In this document: positions 1 through 8,555 of the stretch, one piece after another
Layout of the letters: every line of letters starts with the position of its first letter
How positions within the stretch are numbered: the first letter of the stretch is position 1
Assembly: GCA_947462335.1 (NCBI GenBank)
Contig: OX381705.1
Span: forward strand, 39,707,172 to 39,771,171
DNA: 64,000 nucleotides
Origin: Harmothoe impar
Lineage: Eukaryota; Annelida; Polychaeta; Phyllodocida; Polynoidae
Reading direction: 5' to 3'
Made by a program: the position numbers and the translations under genes
Notes under the pieces: generated by a model
Seen by the model: the letters and a program-made list of their open reading frames with translations, nothing else
The model's database searches: none
What the model was told of the DNA's origin: nothing

Positions 1-125
1 TGACACAAGCCTCAGAGCCGTCACAGGCCGCTGCACAAGCCTCAGGACCGTCACAGGCCGCTGCACAAGCCTCAGGACCGTCACAGGCCGCTGCACAAGC
101 CTCAGGTCCTTCACAGGCCGCTGCA
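1..125 (+). repeat. U3 30-bp tandem repeat (about four copies)
   Basis: A 30-bp unit built on TCACAGGCCGCTGCACAAGC followed by CTCAGGACCG repeats about four times. The last unit has GGTCCT in place of GGACCG. It lies upstream of the CCAAT and TATA boxes, where retroviral enhancer repeats usually sit. The same array is in the 3' LTR at 13601-13725. Enhancer function is inference. Confidence 0.85.
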
Positions 126-158
126 CACGGTCACATAGGGGCTTGTTGCACCTTTTGG

Positions 159-222
159 CCAATCACTGTCAACTGACACTAACACTCAAGATGCCATGCT
201 GGTAGCCTGGCCCCCTTAAATA
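159..222 (+). promoter_or_regulatory. LTR core promoter (CCAAT and TATA boxes)
   Basis: CCAAT is at 159-163 and TTAAATA at 216-222. An initiator-like CTCACTCT lies about 35 bp downstream. The spacing is typical of a pol II promoter and would drive the genomic RNA. The copy in the 3' LTR is at 13759-13822. Confidence 0.65.
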
Positions 223-488
223 GGGTCAGGTCCCAGCACTGGGCATCTCCATCCTCACTCTACACTTGGACACCACAGAGCAAGGACCTCTCCACTGACT
301 GAGAACAAGGCTATAGGCTATGCCCTACTAGGCCCAACTATCAGACATGGTGTAGGACCCCCTTGGCTCTAGTCCAGTACTAACCTCAGGGTTATTAGGT
401 ATATTTACCAAGACCTATATTATTGTGTGGATAGGTGTAACTGAGTGGAACCTACATTGTACTTACTGTACTGTTGCTGTCAACTTGT

Positions 489-494
489 AATAAA
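489..494 (+). terminator. LTR polyadenylation signal AATAAA
   Basis: This is a canonical hexamer in the LTR, repeated at 14089-14094 in the 3' LTR, where it would end the genomic transcript. The R/U5 border would lie about 15-25 bp beyond it. Confidence 0.6.
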
Positions 495-582
495 TACCAA
501 CTATACTACAAGACCACAAGACTTAGTCAACTTACCCCTTTATCACATTACAAGGGATCTCCCAACTAAGGGGATTCCTTGT

Positions 583-780
583 ATGACAAAGTGGTGGAGA
601 AGTCCTAACAAGATCCCACAAGCTGGCAGCACAGACTACCAAGACTCACCTCCGCAGCAAAGGACCAGCTACCCCTGGATCTCTACCCAGCAGGAGGAGG
701 AGACCCAGCTCCAAGGAGTCATCCAGGAGCTCCACTCCAACACCCTCAGCTTCACCTCACCACACCACTCAAGAGAGTGA
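583..780 (+). other. Upstream ORF starting in the LTR terminus
   Basis: The ATG inside the terminal ATGACA of the 5' LTR opens a 65-codon frame (stop at 778-780) in a different phase from gag. It covers the primer-site region and ends about 100 bp before the gag ATG. Shorter upstream ATGs also occur in the R region. A leader uORF could lower gag initiation, but the frame may also be open by chance because this C- and A-rich leader has few stop codons. No known domain is seen. Confidence 0.3.
592..609 (+). other. Candidate primer-binding site
   Basis: TGGTGGAGAAGTCCTAAC starts 4 nt after the LTR end. The leading TGG would pair with a tRNA 3' CCA, as expected for a minus-strand primer site. 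I cannot assign the tRNA from memory. Confidence 0.45.
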
Positions 781-881
781 CTTCCAAGGCAAGCTTCACC
801 TGGACACCCTAGCTGCCCTGGACAGTATCCAGGACACACAGAGTGACTTGTTCTCAAACGGTCAGCATACCCCAGGATCAG

Positions 882-883
882 GT
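882..883 (+). promoter_or_regulatory. Candidate splice donor for env mRNA
   Basis: CAG|GTATGAGT is close to the metazoan donor consensus. The GT directly precedes the gag ATG (884), so splicing here would remove the gag start. The matching acceptor is at 8554-8555. Confidence 0.55.
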
Positions 884-2668
884 ATGAGTGACGATGAGAC
901 AGTACCCCCAGGCCAGGCAGCCAAAGAGGAGGCTGAGGCACTTCTACTCATAGCCCAGAATGTAGAAACTCATGTGGATAAGACACTTAGGCCTGAACTA
1001 ACAGCCCTACACACCACACATGAGGAAAGCACCAGCCGAGCCTTAAGGAAGGCCAAAGAGGAACAAGAGAAGGAATTAATATTACTCAGACAAGCCAACC
1101 AGGCACTGAAGAACTCTATGGAGACCCAAAAAGCTGAAGCCGCTCAAGCACTACTTGATATGCAAGCTCATCTACAAGTGACAATGAAAAACCAGCTAGC
1201 TGAGGCCCTAGCCTCACTCAAGTCAGGTGCACCCAATACCCAAGGAGTGAACCTGACTAACACTGACACCTCCTCAGCACTCCTAGATACCTTGAAAGAG
1301 GAAAGAGTTGCAAGGGAGGCATCTTTCAGTGGGTTAAGGGACCAGCTAAAACGAGACAAAGAGGAAAAGTACTGTGATATTCTACAGCCAGAAAAATTTT
1401 CACAGTCCTCTCTCACACAATCCGCCAGGAGGCACTGCACAGACTATGAACAATACTTTGATTCCAGATATGGGTACCATCCCAGTAACAGAATCAAGTA
1501 TTTCTCAAACTACCTAGATGGTAAGGCAAAAATTTGGTACAAAGCCTATAGGACAGCCCATCCAACAGCAGACTATGAAGAAATGAAGGCAGCTTTCCTG
1601 AAATACTTCAAGAAAGAGGACGACAGATTTGATGCTAAGGCATTGAGGAAGCAAAATCCAAAAGAATCTGTATCAGACTATGCCATGGCCTTACAAAAGA
1701 TGGCCACAGCTCACAACAAGTCCGAGGAGAGAACAAGGGAAGCCCTGCTACATGGTCTAAGGGACGACATCAGTGCAGTAGTCATCCACAGGGAAGCAAC
1801 TACATGGGATAAAATACTTGAAGTTGCAGAGGAGTATGAGAACCAACAAACAGTCTCCACTGGTAACATTAAAGATGAGATAAAAGCAGAATTAGGCTCA
1901 GAGCTACAGGAAACAATAGAATCCATGCAGGCACAACTGAAGTCTGTGACACATGTAAACTCTATGATTGTGAAGCAAACAAAGTCACAGAAAAATGGAA
2001 ACCCCTCAAAGAAAGCCAAATCAGACCCAAAGACAGTTCAAATGGATCACTCATCAGAGGATGAAGACCAAAGCCTAAACCTCATGTCAAATGAACATGT
2101 GAGGAGGCAAGAACAAAGGGCACTGAAGGATCAAGGTAAACCCAACAACAGCCAACAAAGGAACTCTGGAAATAACAGAGGAGGCTACCGAGGCAGAAAC
2201 TTTGACCCAAACTTCAGAAATAGCAACAGAGGAGGACAACGAGGCAGAGGTGGATACAGCCAAAATAACAGCCGAGATCACCAAAGCAACAGTCAGGACA
2301 CCAGCCGTAGAGATAACAGCAGAAGTCGTGACAACAGCAGACACCGTGATAGTAGCAGAAATCGCGACTACAATCGCCGTGATAACAGCAGAGACCGTGA
2401 TTACCACCGTCGTGACCAGAGCAGAGATCGTGACTACAACAGAGGTCGGGATCAAAACCGTCGTGACTACAGCAATAGTCGTGACAGACAGCATGACTAC
2501 AACCGCAGTCGTGACAACAGCAGAGGTCGAGACAGCTACAATGGCTACAGATCCAACACACAAGGCTACAACCCCCAACAGCAGCCCCAACAGCCACCTC
2601 AAGCTATCCAGCCTGACGTGCTTCAACAGATCAAGCAGCTACTAGGATCTTCAAACTCGGGAAACTAG
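884..2668 (+). CDS. gag: Gag polyprotein
   Basis: Structural protein of the retroelement particle, 594 residues from the first in-frame ATG, which overlaps a splice-donor consensus. Residues ~10-125 are Glu/Ala/Leu/Lys-rich and look like a long coiled coil. About 165-335 match the retrotransposon Gag (capsid) pattern, with conserved aromatic and basic residues (for example KIWYKAYRTA) and a helical region ending in AEEYE. The C-terminal ~150 residues are Gly-Arg boxes followed by many Ser-Arg-Asp and Asn-Arg-Asp repeats, then a Gln/Pro tail. There is no cysteine in this tail, so no CCHC zinc knuckle; RNA binding would rely on the basic repeats. The last codons GGA AAC lie in a frameshift heptamer immediately before the TAG stop. 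A -1 shift would make Gag-Pol. Confidence 0.93.
   Translation: MSDDETVPPGQAAKEEAEALLLIAQNVETHVDKTLRPELTALHTTHEESTSRALRKAKEEQEKELILLRQANQALKNSMETQKAEAAQALLDMQAHLQVTMKNQLAEALASLKSGAPNTQGVNLTNTDTSSALLDTLKEERVAREASFSGLRDQLKRDKEEKYCDILQPEKFSQSSLTQSARRHCTDYEQYFDSRYGYHPSNRIKYFSNYLDGKAKIWYKAYRTAHPTADYEEMKAAFLKYFKKEDDRFDAKALRKQNPKESVSDYAMALQKMATAHNKSEERTREALLHGLRDDISAVVIHREATTWDKILEVAEEYENQQTVSTGNIKDEIKAELGSELQETIESMQAQLKSVTHVNSMIVKQTKSQKNGNPSKKAKSDPKTVQMDHSSEDEDQSLNLMSNEHVRRQEQRALKDQGKPNNSQQRNSGNNRGGYRGRNFDPNFRNSNRGGQRGRGGYSQNNSRDHQSNSQDTSRRDNSRSRDNSRHRDSSRNRDYNRRDNSRDRDYHRRDQSRDRDYNRGRDQNRRDYSNSRDRQHDYNRSRDNSRGRDSYNGYRSNTQGYNPQQQPQQPPQAIQPDVLQQIKQLLGSSNSGN
2200..2560 (+). repeat. Ser-Arg-Asp coding repeats in gag
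   Basis: Degenerate 12-24 bp units such as CGTGACAACAGCAGA encode RD, SRD and NRD repeats in the Gag tail. Their regularity also opens other frames on both strands, which are shadows. Confidence 0.75.
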
Positions 2669-5600
2669 AGACCCACAGCGCCGCTGGGCCAGTGCGTTGT
2701 GAGCCTCTCCAACCCCCCATCAAGATCCAAGATCAACAATCCCTAGGACAACCAAAGACAATTGCTAGTATAGCAGAGACAATCCCCCAGATGCACACTG
2801 GGAAATCAAGCCGACCATCAGTGATTCACATCACAACTCAACAAGATGCATCGCAAAAGGAAATGGGTGAGAGTACCAAAATTTCTGTTGAACTTCTTAA
2901 AAATGGCTGTTTAAATGCAAGATTCTATGAACACACTGAAATACCTTGTTTAGTTGACACCGGTGCCACTATCACCTGTGTCAGGGATACTTTTCTTAGG
3001 GAAATTCAGAAATCTCGAGATGTAGAAATCAAAAAGAGAAAGTTCAATGTACACTTAGCAGACGGATCCATATGCCATGTAAGACAAGCAGCAGTATTGA
3101 AATTCAAAATTCATGGTACCAGATTCGAATTCCCATTCTCAATTATTCCAAATCTCACAAAGCCAGTTGTCCTAGGCACAGATTTCTTAAAAGCAACACG
3201 ATCACAGATCGAATTCAATGTAGACCCAGAGCTACAAGTCAAGCCAGTCCGAGCTGTTAGGGAGGCTACAATCCTTCCTTTCACAGAACTAGCAGTTCTA
3301 GGACAAGTCACATCCCTCAAATGTTTAGAAGGATGTGTAGGCACATTAGACAATTTGCAGAGGAACAACAGAGTTCCATACCTAGTTCAAAAGGGAGTAG
3401 TAACACCCTCAGAAATGAACAGGCACCCAATCATACTGCTCAATACAAGCCACCGACCATACAAGGTGAGGAAGGGTGATATAATAGCCCTATTCACAGA
3501 GGTAGATCCCTCTGAGTTACATCAACCAGATACTGACATCCCTACTGAGGAACCCACACTACAAGTGCTAGACACTGAAGAGAATTGTAGTGACACAGAG
3601 TCAGACTGTGCCTCAGTATATGCAGATCCAGATACAAACCATGGAGATGACACTGATGATGAATTGGCCACAATTCACAGTGAGGCTCATGACATTATGC
3701 CAGACATAATGGAAAATGTGCCACCCAAATGTGTACTAACAGATATTGGACAAGAGAGACTCCAAAAGTTACTCCACAAGTATCAAGATGTATTTGTAGG
3801 AAAAGACAATGACATAGGTACAACCCACCTATATACACATTCAATTCACATCAAACCAGATGCAGTACCATGTCACTACCTACCATACAGGCAGACGCCT
3901 GAGAAGCAAGCTAAGATGGGAGAAGTCTGTGAAGACCTAGTCAGACAGGGCATCCTCAGAGAATGTGCAGAGGGACCCTGGGCATCCAGATCATTTTTAG
4001 TACAGAAAGCATCTGGAGGCCAACGTCTAGTCACAGACCTACGCCACGTCAATGCTAATATGATAAACCAAGCTTTATCAACGCCACGTGCAGACGACAC
4101 ACTAGACATGATAGGGTCACTCAAACCTACTGTTTTCAGTAAACTAGATGCGCAACAAGGGTTTTTCCAAATTCCCATAAGAAGGGAGGATCAACACAAA
4201 ACTGCTTTCATAGCAAATGACAAAAAGTATGTCTATCAAAAGATGCCGATGGGTTTGGCTACCGCGCCGGCAGGATTTTGCCATCTAGTAACTCTAATTC
4301 TCAACAAACTGAAATACAAATGTGCCCTACCATACCTAGACGACATTCTAGTCCTATCACCAGATGTAGAACGACATTTTTCAGACCTTGAAGATGTCTT
4401 CAAAAGCCTGAGAATTGGGAAACTCAAGCTAAAGAAATCAAAATGTGAATACTTCACAGATAGGATAGATTTTCTAGGAATGCGTGTCACACCAGATGGT
4501 TTACAACCATCCCCAGAAAAGGTGGAAAGTGTCAAAACTTTTCCCACCCCAAAATCCGTGAAACAAGTCAGATCATTCACAGGACTATGCCAATACTTCA
4601 AAAAGTTCATCAAAGACTATGCCAATATTGCTAGGCCACTGTACGACCTACAAACAAACCTAAAGGTTTTCAAATGGAATGAGGATGCAGACAATGCTTT
4701 CAAAACATTGAAACATGCACTCTGTACCCATGCACTATTGAGATACCCAGACTATGACAAAGAATTCAGTCTAGCAACAGATGCTTCAAATGTGAGCCTA
4801 GGAGCTGTTCTATCACAACGCAGTAGTGAAGGAGTACTGAGACCAGTAGCCTTCGCAGGTAGAACACTATCAAAGCATGAAAGAAACTACAACACAACAG
4901 AAAGAGAGCTACTAGGTGTAGTATATGGGATACTACATTTTAGGCACTACTTAGAAAGTAGACACTTTCAGTTGTACACAGATCATGCAGCTCTAATACC
5001 ACTCCTCACAAACACAGGTTTGACCCACAGGTGGGCCAGATGGGCACTGGATATCCAACAATTTGCATTCACAATACAACACGTAAAAGGAGATGACAAC
5101 ATTCCTCCAGATGTGATGTCAAGAAGAGAATATCCAGATGCACCACCAATGACCAACCCCCCACCACCTCCAAGAAGGAAAAGGGCAGCCACCAGAACCA
5201 AATTCTCTAAAATCCAAACCAAGATACCATTCAACAGAGATGACCCACCAAAATCAATTGACAGACCAAAACCAGTGATCAGAGGTATCTTAAAAGAGAC
5301 CACCCATTATGTGTTCTGTCATTGTGAAAGGGAATACTGTGAAGAGTATCCAGAAAACTGTTTTACCCCGGTTGAGACCAACAGGATTGCACAGATGGTG
5401 AAAACCACACCTCGTGAACCACCACACAGTGCATCAGAAAATCAGTTGGAAGAAAAACTGCATAAAATTGCTTCAATCACCAAGGTAGTCAGATTTGCAG
5501 AAGAACAGCTGGATATGGAGGAAGAACAGGACAGAGACATTTGTGTTGTCACCACACGTTCAAAAGCAAAACGGTCGGTTGCAGAGGATACAAGGTCTAA

Positions 5601-7470
5601 TGACCACCCTCAGCAATTAGGCCTAAAAGCCAAAAAGAACAAAGTGTCAACCAAATCCTCTTCCCCTACTAAATCCCCCATTTCAACACCCAGCACACCC
5701 ACAGCCAATTTGCAGAAGCACTCAGACAGAGCAGGTACTGCACAGAAGGCTCACAAAAGCAAATCTGACCCCCATCCCAAAAGAACAAAGGCCGCCTCCA
5801 CCAGCACAAACAGAGGAGCAGCCAGTTCAAAGGAGCAGACAGTCAACACAGACATAGCAGTTGAACAACCAAAGAAACAGACAAAGACCAGACCTGCACC
5901 AAAATCTCCTGAAGCAATCCAGGCAGAGAAAGATAAAGAAAGGCTGGCACAGCATATAATGGAATTAGACCAGATGTTAGACCAAATCCCAGACAGTTCA
6001 ATCAACTCCACACTGTTGAAAGAAGAACAAAGGAAGGACACTGGACTAATACCCATTATAGACTACCTAGAGAAAGGTGACCTACCTGTAAAAAGCACTG
6101 AAGCAACAAGGATTAGGAATAATGCTCAGCATTACCTACTCCTAGACAACATTCTAGTACACATATCCCCTACATCATGGAGAAAAACAGACACAGTACC
6201 ACTACAAGTTGTAGTCCCAAAAACTTGGGTTGAAAACATACTGCAACACTTCCATGACTCACCAATGGCAGGCCATGTAGGTACTTCAAAAATGATGTCT
6301 TCTCTCATACCCAGGGTATATTGGAAATCTATGATGGCTGATGTCAATCAGTATGTGTCAACATGTGACACTTGCCTAAAAGCAAAAAGGGCAGTGCACA
6401 CCCACAAAACACCAATGACTGTAAGGGACTATATGCCAACTCCCATGAAGCACCTTAACTTAGATGCTGTGGGACCACTCCCAGAAACAGCCAGGAAAAA
6501 CAAACACATACAAGTTTGCATAGATTATTCAACTAGATATGTCATAGCATATGCCACAAAGGATCTCACAGCAGAAACCACACAACATGAGTTCTACAAG
6601 AACGTCATATGTCAGCAAGGTGTACCAACTTCAGTTCAAACTGACAATGGCACCTGCTACACAGGCAGCAATTTTAAGAAACTGATGAACACCCAGAAGA
6701 TAAGACACGACCTGTCAAGTCCATATAGACCACAATCAAATGGATTAGTGGAAAGATTCAATGCCAGTATAGGAACAGCATTAAGGACTTTCTGTTCTCA
6801 GAATCAGAAAACATGGGACCTGTATATAGAATCAATTACATTTGCATTGAACAACACAGAGTCCCAGACAACAGGTTACACACCATTCTTCCTACTTCAT
6901 GGCAGAAACCCTCAAACCATTGTAGAAACTGCCCTAAACATAGAGGAAGAAATCAAAACAGTAGCAGAGCATGTATCTGGAATGATACTGTCTCAAGATG
7001 AGTCTAGAAGAAAGGCAATAGACAGAGTCAAAAAGCTACAACAAGGAAGGAAGTCAAGATATGACAAAAAGCTTACACCACAAGCTATACTTCCACTAGA
7101 TATTGTATATATCAACATTCCCAGAATTCTGTTGACCACAGATTCAAAGAAGCTTCAACCCCTATTCATGGGACCATATGTTGTTGCAGAAAGACCAACC
7201 CCAACCAGCGCAAGGTTGAAGAACCTATCAAATAACCTACTAGTCCCCAGACCAGTACATATTGATAGGCTCAAAAAGGTCACCACACTGAGGAAAAATG
7301 AGTTTGCACACAGACTCATTCCCCACACCTCAAAGTTTATCCACAGGATAACAAGGGATAAATCCCAAATCACACTCACCAAAGAGTCAGTTGGTCTAAA
7401 CCAAATAGTACCCAGACCAGCCCACCACAAGGTGAAAAGAAACTCCAGGCAAGGGAGAATATCTAAGTAA
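2617..7470 (+). CDS. pol: Pol polyprotein (protease, RT, RNase H, integrase)
   Basis: Enzyme polyprotein expressed as Gag-Pol by -1 frameshift. The frame opens at 2617 and the shift enters it at 2665. Residue numbers here count the codon at 2692 as 1. The aspartic protease has a DTGA active site at 89-92 (nt 2956) and a later VVLGTDFL. Reverse transcriptase spans ~400-640 with YLDD at 548-551 (nt 4333-4344). A Ty3-type RNase H spans ~690-815, with ATDAS, RELL, YTDHAAL and a final DVMSRR. Next comes an unusually long (~310-residue) Pro/Lys/Ser-rich linker containing a Cys cluster at 876-894. Integrase has an HHCC-type zinc motif, catalytic D1258, D1318 and E1354 (35 residues between the last two) and a GPY/F-type GPYVV at ~1494. 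All catalytic residues are present and no stop interrupts it. The element looks enzymatically complete. Confidence 0.95.
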   Translation, partial: RASTDQAATRIFKLGKLETHSAAGPVRCEPLQPPIKIQDQQSLGQPKTIASIAETIPQMHTGKSSRPSVIHITTQQDASQKEMGESTKISVELLKNGCLNARFYEHTEIPCLVDTGATITCVRDTFLREIQKSRDVEIKKRKFNVHLADGSICHVRQAAVLKFKIHGTRFEFPFSIIPNLTKPVVLGTDFLKATRSQIEFNVDPELQVKPVRAVREATILPFTELAVLGQVTSLKCLEGCVGTLDNLQRNNRVPYLVQKGVVTPSEMNRHPIILLNTSHRPYKVRKGDIIALFTEVDPSELHQPDTDIPTEEPTLQVLDTEENCSDTESDCASVYADPDTNHGDDTDDELATIHSEAHDIMPDIMENVPPKCVLTDIGQERLQKLLHKYQDVFVGKDNDIGTTHLYTHSIHIKPDAVPCHYLPYRQTPEKQAKMGEVCEDLVRQGILRECAEGPWASRSFLVQKASGGQRLVTDLRHVNANMINQALSTPRADDTLDMIGSLKPTVFSKLDAQQGFFQIPIRREDQHKTAFIANDKKYVYQKMPMGLATAPAGFCHLVTLILNKLKYKCALPYLDDILVLSPDVERHFSDLEDVFKSLRIGKLKLKKSKCEYFTDRIDFLGMRVTPDGLQPSPEKVESVKTFPTPKSVKQVRSFTGLCQYFKKFIKDYANIARPLYDLQTNLKVFKWNEDADNAFKTLKHALCTHALLRYPDYDKEFSLATDASNVSLGAVLSQRSSEGVLRPVAFAGRTLSKHERNYNTTERELLGVVYGILHFRHYLESRHFQLYTDHAALIPLLTNTGLTHRWARWALDIQQFAFTIQHVKGDDNIPPDVMSRREYPDAPPMTNPPPPPRRKRAATRTKFSKIQTKIPFNRDDPPKSIDRPKPVIRGILKETTHYVFCHCEREYCEEYPENCFTPVETNRIAQMVKTTPREPPHSASENQLEEKLHKIASITKVVRFAEEQLDMEEEQDRDICVVTTRSKAKRSVAEDTRSNDHPQQLGLKAKKNKVSTKSSSPTKSPISTPSTPTANLQKHSDRAGTAQKAHKSKSDPHPKRTKAASTSTNRGAASSKEQTVNTDIAVEQPKKQTKTRPAPKSPEAIQAEKDKERLAQHIMELDQMLDQIPDSSINSTLLKEEQRKDTGLIPIIDYLEKGDLPVKSTEATRIRNNAQHYLLLDNILVHISPTSWRKTDTVPLQVVVPKTWVENILQHFHDSPMAGHVGTSKMMSSLIPRVYWKSMMADVNQYVSTCDTCLKAKRAVHTHKTPMTVRDYMPTPMKHLNLDAVGPLPETARKNKHIQVCIDYSTRYVIAYATKDLTAETTQHEFYKNVICQQGVPTSVQTDNGTCYTGSNFKKLMNTQKIRHDLSSPYRPQSNGLVERFNASIGTALRTFCSQNQKTWDLYIESITFALNNTESQTTGYTPFFLLHGRNPQTIVETALNIEEEIKTVAEHVSGMILSQDESRRKAIDRVKKLQQGRKSRYDKKLTPQAILPLDIVYINIPRILLTTDSKKLQPLFMGPYVVAERPTPTSARLKNLSNNLLVPRPVHIDRLKKVTTLRKNEFAHRLIPHTSKFIHRITRDKSQITLTKESVGLNQIVPRPAHHKVKRNSRQGRISK
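2659..2688 (+). promoter_or_regulatory. -1 ribosomal frameshift site between gag and pol
   Basis: GGGAAAC (2659-2665) fits the X XXY YYZ slippery rule in the gag phase (G GGA AAC), and the gag TAG follows at once. After a 6-nt spacer, bases 2673-2688 can fold: CAGC pairs with GCTG around a GCC loop, with two further C-G pairs beyond a bulged A. The pol frame is -1 relative to gag and is open from 2617, so the overlap window (2617-2668) contains the heptamer. The same heptamer is used by the lentivirus visna. No ATG opens the pol frame nearby, which supports frameshifting. Confidence 0.75.
5140..6080 (+). other. Long RNase H-integrase linker with Cys cluster
   Basis: Part of pol, about 310 codons. 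It opens with a polyproline-Arg/Lys patch (PPPPPRRKR), contains C-x-C-x4-C-x6-C (nt ~5317-5373), and continues as Ser/Thr/Lys/Pro-rich low-complexity sequence into a helical, charged segment before integrase. Typical Ty3/Gypsy linkers here are much shorter. The Cys group could bind metal and replace the missing Gag zinc knuckle; that is speculation. Confidence 0.6.
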
Positions 7471-8099
7471 ATTACTTTTATATATTGACATGATCATATG
7501 GAATATCTATACCCACAGACTATGAATAATAGTCAAATAAGTATATACACTCTATATGAAGGAAATTAAATTTCCAACAACTGTCCAAATCAAGAATGAT
7601 AAGTAGGAATTTTCATATCAGCATAGGATATGAACCCACACAAAGGACAGAAAAGACAATATACACTATATAGGTTACAAAACAATGTGCACACAAAGTA
7701 GAATCAAAGGACAGATTACTACAGGGTTGAAGTCTGAAACCCAAAAGGCTACACACAAAAAGCCAAAAGAGACTACCTAAAGGGATTAGCAACCCAAGCT
7801 TGAAGAAACCACAATTATCATACTTTTGCATCAAAGGCTAGCATCCTTGAAAGAATGCAACAATGGAAATGTTTGAACCTAAATCCTGTAAAGTACATGA
7901 AACAGAGCGTGCTATGCCAAGGGACTACTGTCTAGACACACCCTTACCCTTCAAAAGGACCCACACACCTGCCAGGGCATTCAAACCCCCACAGATGCAG
8001 GTAGTCCACACTAATTACCCCAGACATAATTACCCCAGTCAGACAAGCTAACACTGATGGCAGTTAACAGCCACCAGGGAAACAAAGCCAGGCCCTCAA

Positions 8100-8165
8100 T
8101 GGATGAGGGTAGGGTGGGCTACATAAGAGGCCCTGACTCCATAGCCAACTCACCAGTTCTACTCC
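8100..8165 (+). promoter_or_regulatory. Possible internal promoter
   Basis: GGGTGGG followed by CATAAG, and an initiator-like TCACCAGTTC ~35 bp downstream, resemble a TATA promoter of the same style as the LTR. It lies ~400 bp upstream of env. The signal is short and could be chance. Confidence 0.2.
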
Positions 8166-8540
8166 TGCAGCAGTCAGGTACACACCAGCTGGTCCTAGCC
8201 ATACCAGTTCTCCTATAGCAGGAGGGACTCTGTCAGAAAGCAGACCACACCCACTCTACAATATCATACCCAGTTACTACAATCTTGGGAAAGGACTCTA
8301 GCACAGATTGGACATTAAGCCAACACTAGCTTGATCATGGAAAAAGGTACAGTTCAAACACTACATTGATTATTATATTGGGACCAACCAGGATTTCTGC
8401 TCTCAAAACTATGTACACAGAGGCAGTGCCAAGTGGATACTTCACATAAGCAAAAAGGATAGCTCACAAAATCAGCAAACCAATTTAAACCTAAGTATAT
8501 TGCAAAAACACTAGTAGAAGTCTTACTAAGACATAGAATA

Positions 8541-8555
8541 TATTTTATATTTCAG
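8541..8555 (+). promoter_or_regulatory. Splice acceptor of env mRNA
   Basis: T-rich TATTTTATATTTCAG ends two bases before the env ATG. Joining to the donor after base 881 keeps one codon phase: G881 plus GC (8556-8557), then the env ATG. This mirrors the unspliced GGT ATG of gag. Gypsy-type retroviruses are known to express Env from a spliced RNA. Confidence 0.6.

Larger units (their letters stand above)
1..588 (+). repeat. 5' LTR (truncated by window start)
   Basis: This matches the 3' LTR base for base from 1 to 536, then diverges to its end at the ATGACA at 583-588, which is the inverted partner of the TGTCAT that opens the 3' LTR. Visible control elements are a ~30-bp tandem repeat (1-125), a CCAAT box (159-163), a TATA-like TTAAATA (216-222), an initiator-like CTCACTCT near 255, and AATAAA (489-494). 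U3 would therefore end near 250, R would run to about 510, and U5 would be the remainder. The first 96 bp are missing. Confidence 0.93.
587..883 (+). other. AUG-less open frame in phase with gag
   Basis: The gag reading frame is open for 99 codons upstream of its first ATG (884), back to the TGA inside the LTR end (584-586). It has no ATG. The predicted peptide has an Arg/Ser/Pro-rich stretch followed by an acidic segment, which resembles a disordered Gag N-terminus. In-frame CTG codons occur (for example at 623). It could be translated by non-AUG initiation or just be stop-poor leader; another phase is also open here, which weakens the coding argument. Confidence 0.35.

Noticed and set aside
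2087..2645. Long open frames in other phases and on the minus strand over the gag tail
   Set aside because: They are low-complexity shadows of the Ser-Arg-Asp coding repeats (Val/Thr/Ala or Cys/His-rich) with no features of their own.
3111..7430. Several 60-125 codon minus-strand frames across pol
   Set aside because: They lie opposite a clearly functional polyprotein and show no start context, promoter or domain.
7863..8051. Small ORF between pol and env
   Set aside because: 62 codons, no motif, and within the predicted env intron.
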